A stretch of 33,565 bases of DNA from CAYGSN01 sp964352675 (GTDB taxonomy: Bacteria > Pseudomonadota > Alphaproteobacteria > Micavibrionales > Micavibrionaceae). Below are positions 9,210-17,776 of the stretch, in pieces. A program made the translations under genes and the position numbers. Every line of letters begins with the position of its first letter. Position 1 is the stretch's first letter. Below the pieces are notes generated by a model. That model saw only the letters and a list, made by a program, of their open reading frames with translations, searched no databases and was not told the origin of the DNA. The stretch is taken from assembly GCA_964352675.1 (NCBI GenBank), contig CAYGSN010000021.1:1-33565 (forward strand), written 5' to 3'.

Positions 9210-9237
9210 TTTATAGTGTTTCCTGCCCAAGCGCAAA
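9210..9237 (-). promoter_or_regulatory. Candidate promoter for the prepilin peptidase operon
   Basis: On the minus strand a TATAAA box (9215-9210) lies about 25 bases before the ATG at 9185. A weak TTTGCG/TTGCGC element (9237-9231) sits 15-16 bases upstream. The pair fits a sigma70-type promoter only loosely. The rest of the 209-base divergent spacer (9186-9394) should also hold the promoter for the response-regulator operon, but I see no convincing -35/-10 pair for it. Confidence 0.35.
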
Positions 9238-9394
9238 GGGCATAATAAAGACAACAGGCATGATGTGTTGTTTAGATGTATTGTGTATAAGTCCGAGGAA
9301 ATTGCCGCATTGTATTTTTTTCATCTGCAGTAAGGTATTATCCTGTAGATTGGGATTTCACGGTTCTGTTCATTTTTCTTTACTTAAGGGTGTC

Positions 9395-9772
9395 ATGTCC
9401 GACAGCAAAAAAATCATGGTGGTGGAAGATAACGATTTTGTTCGCATGCAGATCGTTAAGTTTCTGCAAGGTGACGGCCATGAGACTCTGGAGTGCACCG
9501 ATGGCAAGCAGGCGATCGACACAATAACGAATGAAGTGAATTTGGCGATCGTGGATGTCCGGATGGAACCGATAGATGGATTTGAATTTATCCGCTCTAT
9601 TCGTGGGTTGGATATGAAGACACCCGTGATCCTGGTGACGGGTGATCAAAACCCGGATTTGCTGAGCGAGGCGGCGAAGTGGGGTGTTGCTGCTGTTTTA
9701 ATGAAGCCTGTGCAGAAGGATCGTCTTTTGAAAACCGTGGAAAGAGCTTTGAAAGTGAGAGCAAAGGGATGA
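9395..9772 (+). CDS. Stand-alone receiver-domain response regulator (CheY-like)
   Basis: This 125-residue protein is a single REC domain with no output domain. It has the acidic pair Glu11-Asp12 (VVEDNDFVR), the phospho-acceptor Asp54 (AIVDVRMEP), a Thr in LVTGDQ and the conserved Lys in LMKPVQKD. Such proteins act by protein-protein contact or as relay intermediates. Its TGA stop overlaps the ATG of the secretin gene (ATGA), so the two are translationally coupled and the regulator is an integral part of the pilus-like operon. A likely partner is the hybrid kinase at 19332-21629, but this pairing is inference. ATG 9395 is the only start that fits the normal REC N-terminus. Confidence 0.93.
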   Translation: MSDSKKIMVVEDNDFVRMQIVKFLQGDGHETLECTDGKQAIDTITNEVNLAIVDVRMEPIDGFEFIRSIRGLDMKTPVILVTGDQNPDLLSEAAKWGVAAVLMKPVQKDRLLKTVERALKVRAKG

Positions 9773-11310
9773 AAAATCTACACCTCTCTATGGCTAAATT
9801 TGCAAAAGTACGTTGGGTGCTGGCCTTGCCTCTTCTCTTGCTGGGGTGTGCTGATGCGACTGTGCCTGGCGCCCGCAACGCCAATATTCCTGCCCCTGCA
9901 TTGGCGGAGCCAAGGCCCGAGGCGATTAACGAACGTCCGGACAGCGTTGTTTATCTTCCACTCGGCAGTGATGTTCTGGTGCCCGAGGCCGATACAGGTG
10001 CGGGTCTGCCAAAAGAGATTGTCGGTCCGTTTGAACTGCGTTCCGAAACGCTGGCAGGCGCGTTGCAGTTGATTTTGGCGGATTACGAAATTCCGCTGGC
10101 GTTTGAAACCGAGGAAGGATTGTCGCGGACCATTACAGTGGCGAATTTAAAGGGGCCGCTGGACAATGTTGTTGATCGCGTCTGCAGTCTGGCGGATTTA
10201 TATTGTTCCTATGAAGAGGGACTTCTGGTTATAAAAAATACACAAACCTTTACCGTGACTGTTCCGCCAGTGGGGCAGGATACCGGCCTGCTGAATTCTC
10301 TGGCAGGCGGTTTGGCGGCGATTATTGGGTCTGATCCGATCACGGAGCCTGGTACCCGCACAATTATTTACGAAGCCACAAACCGCACAGCCAAGCTGGC
10401 CGAGAGGTATTTTCAACGTCTGCGATCAAATACAGCTCTCATTGTGTTCGAGGTTTATATCTGGGAAGTTGGTCTGAATTCGGATAACGCCACTGGTATT
10501 GACTGGGAGCAGATCAACCGGATTGGTAAATTTGAAACCGGCATCACTATTCCCGGCGGTGTGCCGGGAGGCTTTACCCCGGTGAGCATCGGCTTGCCAA
10601 CCTTAAATGGCAGCACGTCTTTTGATGGTAATGATGTGTTTGAATTTATTTCGAATTACGGTGCAGTAAAAACAATCTCTCAGCCGCAAATTACGGTTCT
10701 GTCCGGGTCTGCCGCCACTCTGCGCGCGGCGGACACGCAAAATTACGTATCTTCCTTTACGCGCACGATTGATAATGGTGAGGTTGCCGTCTCCACCGAG
10801 GTGGATTCAGTTGATACTGGATTTACTATGACAATTTCCAGCACGTGGGACCGTGCAACAATTTATGCCAATATCGAGATTGAGTTGCAGGAGGTTATTG
10901 ATATTGAGCCGTTCACATCGGGGGCAGGTACGGCTTCGGAGGTTAGTCTCGGTCTTCCGATTACCACAGAGCGTGAAGTTGCAACGCAGGTCCGTATTCG
11001 CCCTGGGGACTCTTTGCTTATTGCCGGACTGGTGCGCGAAAACGATGATGTAAATGAATCTGGTCCTGGGTTCTCCGGTCCTCTCATTCCCACAAGCCGC
11101 AGTGCTGCAGTTGAAAATACCGAGGTCGTCTTCCTCCTGCGTCCGCGCGTGATCGTGTACACGGCGGAAGGCAGCAAGAATATTTCGGCGGCGCAGACCG
11201 GGGTTAACAGCTATTACGACCTCTCTCCCTCCGGAGCCGGCAGCCAGATGCCGTCCGAGCCTTTGCCGTCCTCAACGATCGGGGTCGATGCCCTGAACCC
11301 CGGGCTTTAG
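9769..11310 (+). CDS. Secretin lipoprotein, type IVb pilus PilN-like
   Basis: Secretins form multimeric outer-membrane channels for type IV pili and type II/III secretion. The 513-residue protein begins with a lipoprotein signal peptide whose lipobox LLGC puts the lipidated Cys at residue 27. An N0/STN-like domain follows (LAGALQLILADYEIPLAFE), then the conserved secretin core near the C-terminus (SQPQITVLSGSAATLRAAD and VRIRPGDSLLIAGLVREND, ending VVFLLRPRVIVY). A lipidated secretin of this size, next to PilQ- and PilR-like genes, matches the PilN family of R64 thin pili better than PilQ of type IVa. I chose ATG 9769 because it follows the regulator stop directly and places the signal peptide at the N-terminus. 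The last 50 residues are Ser/Pro/Gly-rich. Confidence 0.92.
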   Translation: MKNLHLSMAKFAKVRWVLALPLLLLGCADATVPGARNANIPAPALAEPRPEAINERPDSVVYLPLGSDVLVPEADTGAGLPKEIVGPFELRSETLAGALQLILADYEIPLAFETEEGLSRTITVANLKGPLDNVVDRVCSLADLYCSYEEGLLVIKNTQTFTVTVPPVGQDTGLLNSLAGGLAAIIGSDPITEPGTRTIIYEATNRTAKLAERYFQRLRSNTALIVFEVYIWEVGLNSDNATGIDWEQINRIGKFETGITIPGGVPGGFTPVSIGLPTLNGSTSFDGNDVFEFISNYGAVKTISQPQITVLSGSAATLRAADTQNYVSSFTRTIDNGEVAVSTEVDSVDTGFTMTISSTWDRATIYANIEIELQEVIDIEPFTSGAGTASEVSLGLPITTEREVATQVRIRPGDSLLIAGLVRENDDVNESGPGFSGPLIPTSRSAAVENTEVVFLLRPRVIVYTAEGSKNISAAQTGVNSYYDLSPSGAGSQMPSEPLPSSTIGVDALNPGL

Positions 11311-11406
11311 TTTGATAGGGGCTGCGCAGGGCCTGACAATACAAAGATACCCTGTAAAAAAACCGTCTTCCCTGTGAGAAAGTTCAAAAACGCCATCTTT
11401 CGGGGG

Positions 11407-11462
11407 TGTCACAGTCAGAATTTATGGTATAGTAAAAGTGTCGGGGCGCATTTTCCGTCCCG
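11407..11462 (+). promoter_or_regulatory. Possible internal promoter and leader hairpin
   Basis: The 170-base spacer between the secretin and the Ig-repeat gene holds a TATAGT box (11428-11433). A TGTCAC element (11407-11412) lies 15 bases upstream, which is short spacing. Just before the start codon there is a 7-bp hairpin (CGGGGCG at 11442-11448 pairing with CGTCCCG at 11456-11462, one G-U pair, 7-base loop). It has no T-run, so it is not a classical terminator. The spacer is unusually long for this operon and may allow separate expression of the downstream genes. Confidence 0.3.
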
Positions 11463-11480
11463 CATTCATTTGAGCTCACC

Positions 11481-13082
11481 ATGAAATTGCGTCCGCATAT
11501 TTTGAATTTTTACACATTGTTTTTATTTATCCTGGCCTGCACGGGGTTAGGGATATCTGCTTATGCGCAATATCCCGGCTTCGGCGATCCCGGCTCCCGC
11601 GCAGCGGGCGGATCAGCCACGGGCGGCCTTGTCCCTGTGGAATCGCAGGTTGAAGGTGGCGAAATTCCAATCGGCGCCTCATCGCAGGTTGTCCTGCGCT
11701 TTCGCAATGATGGCTCGCAGCCTGTGCAGACCGGCCTGATCCGCTTATATCCGTCCTCGACAATCACGGCGAATGTTTCGATGAATCAGTGTGAGGAAGA
11801 GCCTCTGCCGACTGGCGCGGAGTGCGCGATCGCCCTGAACGTGAAGGGGTTGCAATCTGGCTCATGGCGGATTGAAATGCTGATGTCTCATAGTGGCCGC
11901 ACACGTTTGGTAACCGCAACCATCAGCGGTTCGGTGAACCAGTCGGGCGAAGGATCGGACGTGATCACCAGCGATATAGAAGCCATCCCGAATGAATTGA
12001 ATTTTGATAGTCTGGAAGATAGCCAGACATTGGTTGAGCCTATCGTTTTGCGCAACATCACCTCCAATCCGATCAGTATCAAGGATATTTATATTGATGC
12101 GCAGGATAGTGCGGGTTATGTGCTGAAAACGGAGTGTGAGGTTTTAGAGGCCGGGCAGGCCTGTATCGCGATTGTAAGCTGGTCGCCGCAACTGACCGGG
12201 CGTTCCTCCGGGGTCCTGGTGATCAAACATGACGGGCCGACAGCGCTGACCAGTGTGCCGATGCGCGGCGAATACGATCCGGCGGATGTGGAAGAGGCCG
12301 AAGTGTTTCCCAGTGCGGTTCCTGGGCGCGGGCTTTTGGTGTCCTCCCAGACGGAAGTTGATTTCGGCGGGGGCATCGAAACGGCCTCCACCATTACGGT
12401 TTCCCTTGTGAATGCTGGGGATGTTCCCCTGGATATCCAGAATATTCGCATTGCGGGAAGTGATAATGGGCTGAGCTTTAAGCCCGATGGCTGTGCGGCC
12501 GGTATGACTCTGGACCCAATTGAGGCGTGTCCTCTGACAATAAGTTGGTCGCCCACACGTGTTGGCGCGGTTTTTGACGATATACAAGTTAAGCATAGCG
12601 GCGCGCGCGGTATTCTGGTGTTGCCTGTGCGCGGTGAGGCAACAGCGACGGTCAGTCAGGACCAGCGTGCGATTGTGCTGTCTGATCTTGATCTTTCTGG
12701 AGAGCAATTCCAGGCCGCGCAGGATAATATTGCACGCATGGGCGATCCGTCCGGTTCCGACCCGTCTTCTTACAACAGTTCATCCTATAGTGGTTCCGGT
12801 GGCCTGACGAATCCGGCCGCTGTTCTGGATGGCTATAAAATTACTTCATTTTCTCCAACCCGTGCGATTGTGAACGGTCCCGGTGGATCGCGCCTTGTCT
12901 TTAACAATGAAGAAGTGGTTCTGGGCGGGGTGCCATGGTTTGTGGTGATAAAGCGGGACGGTATTGAATTTTTACACAAGGACAAACGCGTCCTTCTTCT
13001 TTTTGACAGATCTTTATCTTCTATTAACCGTGTTTCGGCATCATCAGGAAGTACATCAGGAAATAGCGGTGATGGGGGGTAG
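11481..13082 (+). CDS. Secreted Ig-like repeat protein with PilP/GspC-like C-terminus
   Basis: The protein has 533 residues. A signal peptide is clear, with predicted cleavage after AYA at residue 29. Three immunoglobulin-like repeats of the ASPM-SPD2-Hydin/choice-of-anchor D type follow, at roughly residues 55-150, 165-265 and 278-385. Each carries a close cysteine pair (spacings of 10, 8 and 11 residues), probably a disulphide, and the last two contain an SWSP motif and end in PMRGEY or PVRGEA. A Ser/Gly linker leads to a C-terminal segment, LDGYKITSFSPTRAIVNGPGG and then VLGGVPWFVVIKRDG. This resembles the small beta domain of PilP and GspC that contacts the secretin. I infer a periplasmic connector or surface component of the pilus machine. 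It has no symbol that I recognise. It sits between the secretin and the ATPase genes, the PilO/PilP position in R64. Confidence 0.72.
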   Translation: MKLRPHILNFYTLFLFILACTGLGISAYAQYPGFGDPGSRAAGGSATGGLVPVESQVEGGEIPIGASSQVVLRFRNDGSQPVQTGLIRLYPSSTITANVSMNQCEEEPLPTGAECAIALNVKGLQSGSWRIEMLMSHSGRTRLVTATISGSVNQSGEGSDVITSDIEAIPNELNFDSLEDSQTLVEPIVLRNITSNPISIKDIYIDAQDSAGYVLKTECEVLEAGQACIAIVSWSPQLTGRSSGVLVIKHDGPTALTSVPMRGEYDPADVEEAEVFPSAVPGRGLLVSSQTEVDFGGGIETASTITVSLVNAGDVPLDIQNIRIAGSDNGLSFKPDGCAAGMTLDPIEACPLTISWSPTRVGAVFDDIQVKHSGARGILVLPVRGEATATVSQDQRAIVLSDLDLSGEQFQAAQDNIARMGDPSGSDPSSYNSSSYSGSGGLTNPAAVLDGYKITSFSPTRAIVNGPGGSRLVFNNEEVVLGGVPWFVVIKRDGIEFLHKDKRVLLLFDRSLSSINRVSASSGSTSGNSGDGG

Positions 13083-13123
13083 AGGATCAGGTGGCCCTTT
13101 AACTCAACCCTAAGGATGTTGAA

Positions 13124-14869
13124 ATGTCCGATAAGACAGACGGCGATACCGTAAAAGAACCAGGCAAGGTCCTTAAAAAGCCTTCAAGATCAAAGTTGCG
13201 AACCAGTGAGGGGCGCGAGCGTTATCTGGATATGGTCCAGCGCGAGCGTTCACTTATGCTGGAGCAGGGCGTGGCGCGCTCAACCGAACAGCTTCTGGAT
13301 CTGGCCGGGGCGGTGTTGCCGACTGAACAGGAAGATGAAAGCATCAAGGACCGTGCCACAGGCGACCAACTGCGCGCCGTTTTGCCGGTACAATCATGGC
13401 TTCCGCTCAGCATTCACCTCGTCGGTTTGCGCGATGGTGTTTTGCGCATTGCGCCCCTTCATGATCTGAATGACCGGCAGGTGGATGCGCTGGTGTCCAC
13501 GTCCAATCGAAGCGGGTTTCTGGTTGAAAAGGTCGAGGTTGAGGTCTGGGACCGGAAAGAGCTGATCGATACGCTGCGCTCCGTGCATGATTTGTCTGCC
13601 GACCGCTGTGAAAAAACATTGTCCATGTGGTTGGCGGACAGCGATAACGGTTTGCTGCTGAACCAGTTCCAGCGCGATATGCTGGCCGAGGCGTTGCAGA
13701 TGCGCGCCTCCGATATCCATTTGGTGCAGGATAACAATCCCGAAGCGCCAAACTGGATTCAATACCGAATTGATGGCGACTTGATCCCAATGCATTTACT
13801 ACCCGGCGAGGCGATGGCGCGCCTGACCACACTGTTGAAACGGGATGCGGGGTTGAACTTCGGGGATAGAACCACGCCGAAAGACGGGCGCTTCGGTTTC
13901 ACCTGGCAGGGCCGTGCAATTGATGTGCGTGTGGCCGCTGGGCCGCAGGCGCAGGACGGTGAAAAGCTTACACTGCGTTTGCTGGACCGGGCATCGTTGA
14001 AAGGTTTTGATGAATTGTTCCGCCGCCACGAAGATGTCGGGGACCATCTGGCCAAGCTGCTCTCTCCTGAGATTAAGGGAGGCGGGGGGCTGATCCTTCT
14101 TTCAGGGCCAACGGGTTCCGGTAAAACTACGACTCTCTACGCCTGCGTGCAGCAGATTGACCGCCGCCGCCGCCACGTTCTCACGATTGAAGATCCGATT
14201 GAATACGAGCTGCGCTATGCCACACAGTGGCAGGTGCGCCCAGGTATGCCGGGTGGGGAATTTGCCGATCTGATCCGCGCGGCGATGCGTCATGATCCGG
14301 ACTACATTATCATCGGGGAGATGCGTGACGGCGATACGGTTGAAACCGCTTTGCGCGCTGCTGAATCCGGTCACACTGTGATTTCCACTATTCACGCCGA
14401 TACGGCGCTTCAAACTTTTGAGCGCTTGCGCTCTCTGATGCCGCATGAGCGCGAAAGGTCCTCTACCTATACATTGGCGCAGCAGGTCAAAGCAATTTTG
14501 AACCAGCGCCTTGTCCGCACGCTGTGCCAAGGCTGCGCACATAAAGCAAAGCTTTCTGATAGTTTGAAAGAGCATGAAATGAAGGAGTTTGATCTGCCGC
14601 CAGAGACAAAAGTGCGACGCCATAACACCAGTGGCTGCGACCTATGCAACCGGACCGGGATTTCCGGTCGGACTTTGTTGCTCGATGCGCTTTTGATTGA
14701 TCTGGGTCCGTCGCAGAGAAACGAGATTTATGAAGGGCTGATAACCAATGTGAACAAGGTAAAAAACGAAGAGGGAGTTACCGTTCACACGCGTAAGGAA
14801 GGTCTGGTGGATCTGGTTATCAGCGGTCTTGTGGATCCGAAGGCTGCCCTCTCTTACCTGGAAGAATAA
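13124..14869 (+). CDS. Type IVb pilus/type II secretion ATPase (PilQ/GspE family)
   Basis: This is the cytoplasmic hexameric ATPase that powers pilus or pseudopilus assembly. The 581-residue protein has a divergent N-terminal domain (residues 1-170). The catalytic part follows, with RASDIHLVQ (around 195-201), Walker A GPTGSGKT (328-335), the Asp box TIEDPIEYEL, Walker B YIIIGEMRDGDT and the His box STIHADTA (421-428). Two CxxC pairs (Cys468/471 and Cys505/508) form the zinc site seen in GspE and PilB assembly ATPases and absent from PilT, so this is an assembly motor. The gene starts 41 bases after the Ig-repeat gene with an AAGGA ribosome site. Its stop is immediately followed by the next ATG. 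Confidence 0.95.
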   Translation: MSDKTDGDTVKEPGKVLKKPSRSKLRTSEGRERYLDMVQRERSLMLEQGVARSTEQLLDLAGAVLPTEQEDESIKDRATGDQLRAVLPVQSWLPLSIHLVGLRDGVLRIAPLHDLNDRQVDALVSTSNRSGFLVEKVEVEVWDRKELIDTLRSVHDLSADRCEKTLSMWLADSDNGLLLNQFQRDMLAEALQMRASDIHLVQDNNPEAPNWIQYRIDGDLIPMHLLPGEAMARLTTLLKRDAGLNFGDRTTPKDGRFGFTWQGRAIDVRVAAGPQAQDGEKLTLRLLDRASLKGFDELFRRHEDVGDHLAKLLSPEIKGGGGLILLSGPTGSGKTTTLYACVQQIDRRRRHVLTIEDPIEYELRYATQWQVRPGMPGGEFADLIRAAMRHDPDYIIIGEMRDGDTVETALRAAESGHTVISTIHADTALQTFERLRSLMPHERERSSTYTLAQQVKAILNQRLVRTLCQGCAHKAKLSDSLKEHEMKEFDLPPETKVRRHNTSGCDLCNRTGISGRTLLLDALLIDLGPSQRNEIYEGLITNVNKVKNEEGVTVHTRKEGLVDLVISGLVDPKAALSYLEE

Positions 14870-16090
14870 ATGCAGCAATGGGTTGTTGAAATTGCCTATG
14901 AAACGACCTCCGGCCCCCGCAAGGTTACGGAATCTTTTTACCTACCTTCCGTTGATGATGTGCGTGCCGCCGTTGCTAAAAAAGGTGGTTATGCCCTGTC
15001 GATCCGCCCGCATGAACGCTCGCCGCTGGAACGCCTTCTGGCGCGCTCAACCTGGTGGCAGGTCCAGCTTCTGCGCGGGATTCAGTTCCGCTCAACCGCA
15101 ACATCTCCCGGCGTGGCGCTCTGGAAAATTATCCAAGCCGAAACAAACCCTAGACGGCAGAATATTTTAGCACCAGCCAGAGAGGCTCTGTCTCGCGGGT
15201 TGGGTGTGATTGACGCCCTGAAGGCCCTGAATATCTTTGATCATGGAACGTTGGCAATATTGGCTGGTTCCGAAAGGGCGAACAGGCTTGTGGAGGGGAT
15301 TCCACATGCGATCCACTCCATTACACAAAAACGAAAAAATGCCCGTGCAATTATGGGGACGATGGGGTGGTTGGGCTTTGATGTGTTTTCTATTGTGTCC
15401 TCGCTCTGGGCCGGTAAGGACATGGTTCTGAGTTGGTTCCGAGAAAACCCGCCGACCGACCCTGTGGAGCTGGAAAAGTTTACAACGGTTGTCGGTCGTC
15501 TGGAGTTGACTTGGGATGTGCTGATATGGACGTCGGTTTTATCCGGTGTCTTTATGGCCTGGTGTGTTTTTTCCTATTGGTGGAACAGGGGACAGAAAGA
15601 CTGGCCGACGGCACGTATTGTGCGGCGTATTCCGCTGATTGGTGCGTATTTGCGGGATTTGGCTTTTGCGGACTCCATGATGGCGGCTGCGCGGATGTTG
15701 CGGGGAAGTGTGCCGATTAACGATACGTTGGATCAATCAGCCGAAGCCTCTTCTGCGCCGGAAGTGACGATTTACTGGGAAGAATCCCTGACAGATCTAG
15801 GGCGTGGGGTTTCTTTGGGGTCGGCCCTGGACCGCGCACCGTTGACAAAAAGCGAGCGTCTGGAAATCGCGAGCTTGTCTGATTTGGGGCAAGTTGCTAC
15901 AGTAATGGAGTCTATTGCCGAAATGCGTGCGCAGGCGGCAAAGACAAAGCACTCCCTTATCGTGTGGATTGCTTTTGGTTTAACCGGTGTTTTCCTTGCT
16001 ATCGCCTTTGGTAGCGCTATTTACGCCCTGACTGTCATGAATATGAGCATGGATTCTATGATGGGCGGCCTTCTACAAGGAGCTATTTGA
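14870..16090 (+). CDS. Pilus/secretion inner-membrane platform protein (PilR/GspF family)
   Basis: GspF-family proteins are polytopic platforms that bind the assembly ATPase. The 406-residue protein starts with a soluble region that looks like a GspF-associated N-terminal domain (SFYLPSVDDVRAAVAKKGGY). Two T2SSF-like halves follow, at about residues 65-235 and 255-390. Hydrophobic segments lie near 165-188, 217-238 and 355-385. The second half has FADSMMAAARMLRGSVPIND, typical of the family. The start codon directly follows the ATPase stop (TAAATG), which supports coupled translation and a stoichiometric complex. It is closer to R64 PilR in gene order than to GspF of a full type II operon. 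Confidence 0.9.
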   Translation: MQQWVVEIAYETTSGPRKVTESFYLPSVDDVRAAVAKKGGYALSIRPHERSPLERLLARSTWWQVQLLRGIQFRSTATSPGVALWKIIQAETNPRRQNILAPAREALSRGLGVIDALKALNIFDHGTLAILAGSERANRLVEGIPHAIHSITQKRKNARAIMGTMGWLGFDVFSIVSSLWAGKDMVLSWFRENPPTDPVELEKFTTVVGRLELTWDVLIWTSVLSGVFMAWCVFSYWWNRGQKDWPTARIVRRIPLIGAYLRDLAFADSMMAAARMLRGSVPINDTLDQSAEASSAPEVTIYWEESLTDLGRGVSLGSALDRAPLTKSERLEIASLSDLGQVATVMESIAEMRAQAAKTKHSLIVWIAFGLTGVFLAIAFGSAIYALTVMNMSMDSMMGGLLQGAI

Positions 16091-17062
16091 TTGGCTGCGG
16101 ACTCACAAGATCGCGATGTGCTGGAAAAGGGCAAGCCGAGCGTTGAAAAACAGCGGGGCTCGACCATATCACGTCCTCGGCCGGGTGTTTCTGATTACTT
16201 GGCTGGCGAAGCCAAGGATTTTATAGGGAAGTTATATCCCTATTTGCCGCAGGAAGTTATCGGCGGCTCCATTCCCCAAATTCCCGGAACGGAAGAGGAG
16301 GCTGTCTGGAATGCGGCCTCTCAGGCCTGCGGTACAGAGAAGGTTCATTATTGCTACAGCGTTGATGAAAAGCGCATCTGGTTTCTGGCCTGTCCATCTT
16401 CGTCTTTGGCCTCCAATCCGGATTCGTGGTGTCCCCTCGCGGCGGCTCTGCCAGGCAATAGTGAGTATTGGGACCGTGAAACAGTCTATCTTTATGAGCA
16501 AGAAGGTCTAGCTTCGGCACTGCGCTGGGATCCGGAGACTAGCCGCATGCAAGTGTTTATCGGGGCGTCCCGTACCATTCTCCCGCGGGTGCAGAGTATG
16601 GATGCGAATTTTGTAACAATTAATCCTGAAGTTGCAGATATTGTTCCCTGGCGTAACCGCATGCTTAAAACTGAGAAACTTTCCCGTGCGACACTTCGAG
16701 TGCTGATTTTTTCTGGTTTGACGGTTTCTTTGGTTTCTTTGTTGATCCTGCTGTTTAGCTATATTTCGATCAACAACATGAACCGTAATCTGGCGGAGGT
16801 GAAGCGCAATACTGACAAGGCTGCGGTTGATCTGATGCTGGAGGCTGCGCGTATAAAACAGAGTGATGCAATTCGCCACATGGTGCGGATTCAGCAATTA
16901 CTGGAACGGCTGTCCAAGGTAGATGGCACGTTGGTCAAATATGAAGTTAAGGCAAATGGGCAATATGAGTGGGAAGCTGTTGTTCCTCAAGGGTTTGCGC
17001 AGGAATTCGGCAAGTCGCAGGGTATCGAGTCGGACGGACGGGTGCGTGTGAAGGGTAGATAG
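16091..17062 (+). CDS. Bitopic pilus accessory protein (GspL/PilO2-like by topology)
   Basis: The 323-residue protein has a long cytoplasmic region (1-200), one strong membrane segment at about 202-226 (VLIFSGLTVSLVSLLILLFS) and a coiled coil (228-270). A short periplasmic domain with EWEAVVPQGFAQEFG completes it. This layout is that of GspL, PilM-PilN or R64 PilO proteins that connect the platform to the periplasm. I see no clear signature, so the family is inferred from topology and position. The start is TTG at 16091: an AAGGAG ribosome site lies 8 bases upstream, the previous stop ends at 16090, and no ATG fits. The N-terminus is charged and lacks a signal peptide. Confidence 0.7.
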   Translation: MAADSQDRDVLEKGKPSVEKQRGSTISRPRPGVSDYLAGEAKDFIGKLYPYLPQEVIGGSIPQIPGTEEEAVWNAASQACGTEKVHYCYSVDEKRIWFLACPSSSLASNPDSWCPLAAALPGNSEYWDRETVYLYEQEGLASALRWDPETSRMQVFIGASRTILPRVQSMDANFVTINPEVADIVPWRNRMLKTEKLSRATLRVLIFSGLTVSLVSLLILLFSYISINNMNRNLAEVKRNTDKAAVDLMLEAARIKQSDAIRHMVRIQQLLERLSKVDGTLVKYEVKANGQYEWEAVVPQGFAQEFGKSQGIESDGRVRVKGR

Positions 17063-17139
17063 GAATAAAATCTTGTTTTCGGTCTATTTTAGGCTGGATT
17101 AATGGAGAATTAACGCTTAAAATTTATACTATATTCTAG

Positions 17140-17161
17140 AGAAGTTTTATTTTTTACTTCT
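17140..17161 (+). other. AT-rich spacer hairpin in the pilus operon
   Basis: The 124-base spacer 17063-17186 is AT-rich. It contains a stem (AGAAGT at 17140-17145 with ACTTCT at 17156-17161, extendable by two weaker pairs) closing a T-rich 10-base loop. A TATACT box occurs at 17125-17130 without a good -35 partner. The structure could be an attenuator, an RNA-stability element or nothing. It lies before the GspM-like and pilin-like genes, whose expression often differs from that of the machinery. Confidence 0.25.
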
Positions 17162-17186
17162 TTGGGGGCGGAAAGGCAGTTTACGT

Positions 17187-17741
17187 TTGATCGACTATAA
17201 AGCTATTTCAAAGTCCTTAAAATCTTTTGATTGGCGGAGCTTAAAAAAATTCACGTCATCCAAGGCTGCGGATGATTTAAACATATTTCTTGAAAAACTG
17301 CCTCAGAACACTAGCCAAACCCTTATTATCATTGCTGCAACCATATGGGCCTGCGGTGGCGCTTTGGGACTGTTTACCACGGTTAAGCTCCAGGCTATGA
17401 CGGAGTTGAGGGCGCAGCTTCAGGAAGCACAGGCTTTGTTGCCCAATGTGCCTACCATTACAAACAGGGCCGTGGACAAGGCTGTTGTGGCCGAATTTGT
17501 TGATAAAACTGCAAAAATATATAACGGCCTATCGATTAAACCCAGCGGGTCCAGTATTATAATTGATGCGGACAGCACCACCAAATTCGGGGAATTCCGC
17601 GAAGTTATGGGCCATATCCAAAACGGAGGGGAAACTTGGCGTGTTAATATTGACAGTTTGTGCGTCGGGCGGGAATGTAAAGGGCGTGCCTTAAGCGCCA
17701 ATTTAAAAATAAACGAGATTGACATTAGACCAGCAACGTAA
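17187..17741 (+). CDS. Bitopic pilus accessory protein (GspM/PilO-like by topology)
   Basis: This 184-residue protein has a short cytoplasmic N-terminus and one membrane segment at about 44-66 (TLIIIAATIWACGGALGLFT). A short helical stretch (TELRAQLQEAQALL) and a small periplasmic domain with Cys159 and Cys164 follow. GspM and PilO have the same size and layout and pair with GspL/PilN, here the preceding gene. Homology cannot be shown by eye. The start is TTG 17187: no ATG exists upstream of the membrane segment, and AAAGG lies about 10 bases before it. Confidence 0.65.
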   Translation: MIDYKAISKSLKSFDWRSLKKFTSSKAADDLNIFLEKLPQNTSQTLIIIAATIWACGGALGLFTTVKLQAMTELRAQLQEAQALLPNVPTITNRAVDKAVVAEFVDKTAKIYNGLSIKPSGSSIIIDADSTTKFGEFREVMGHIQNGGETWRVNIDSLCVGRECKGRALSANLKINEIDIRPAT

Positions 17742-17776
17742 TGAAATAAAACTAAGAAACCAGATTGGAGAATAAT

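Noticed and set aside
9679..9768. Upstream extension of the secretin gene giving a Cys-rich N-terminus
   Set aside because: It lies inside the response-regulator gene and would bury the lipoprotein signal peptide; ATG 9769 restores it at the N-terminus.
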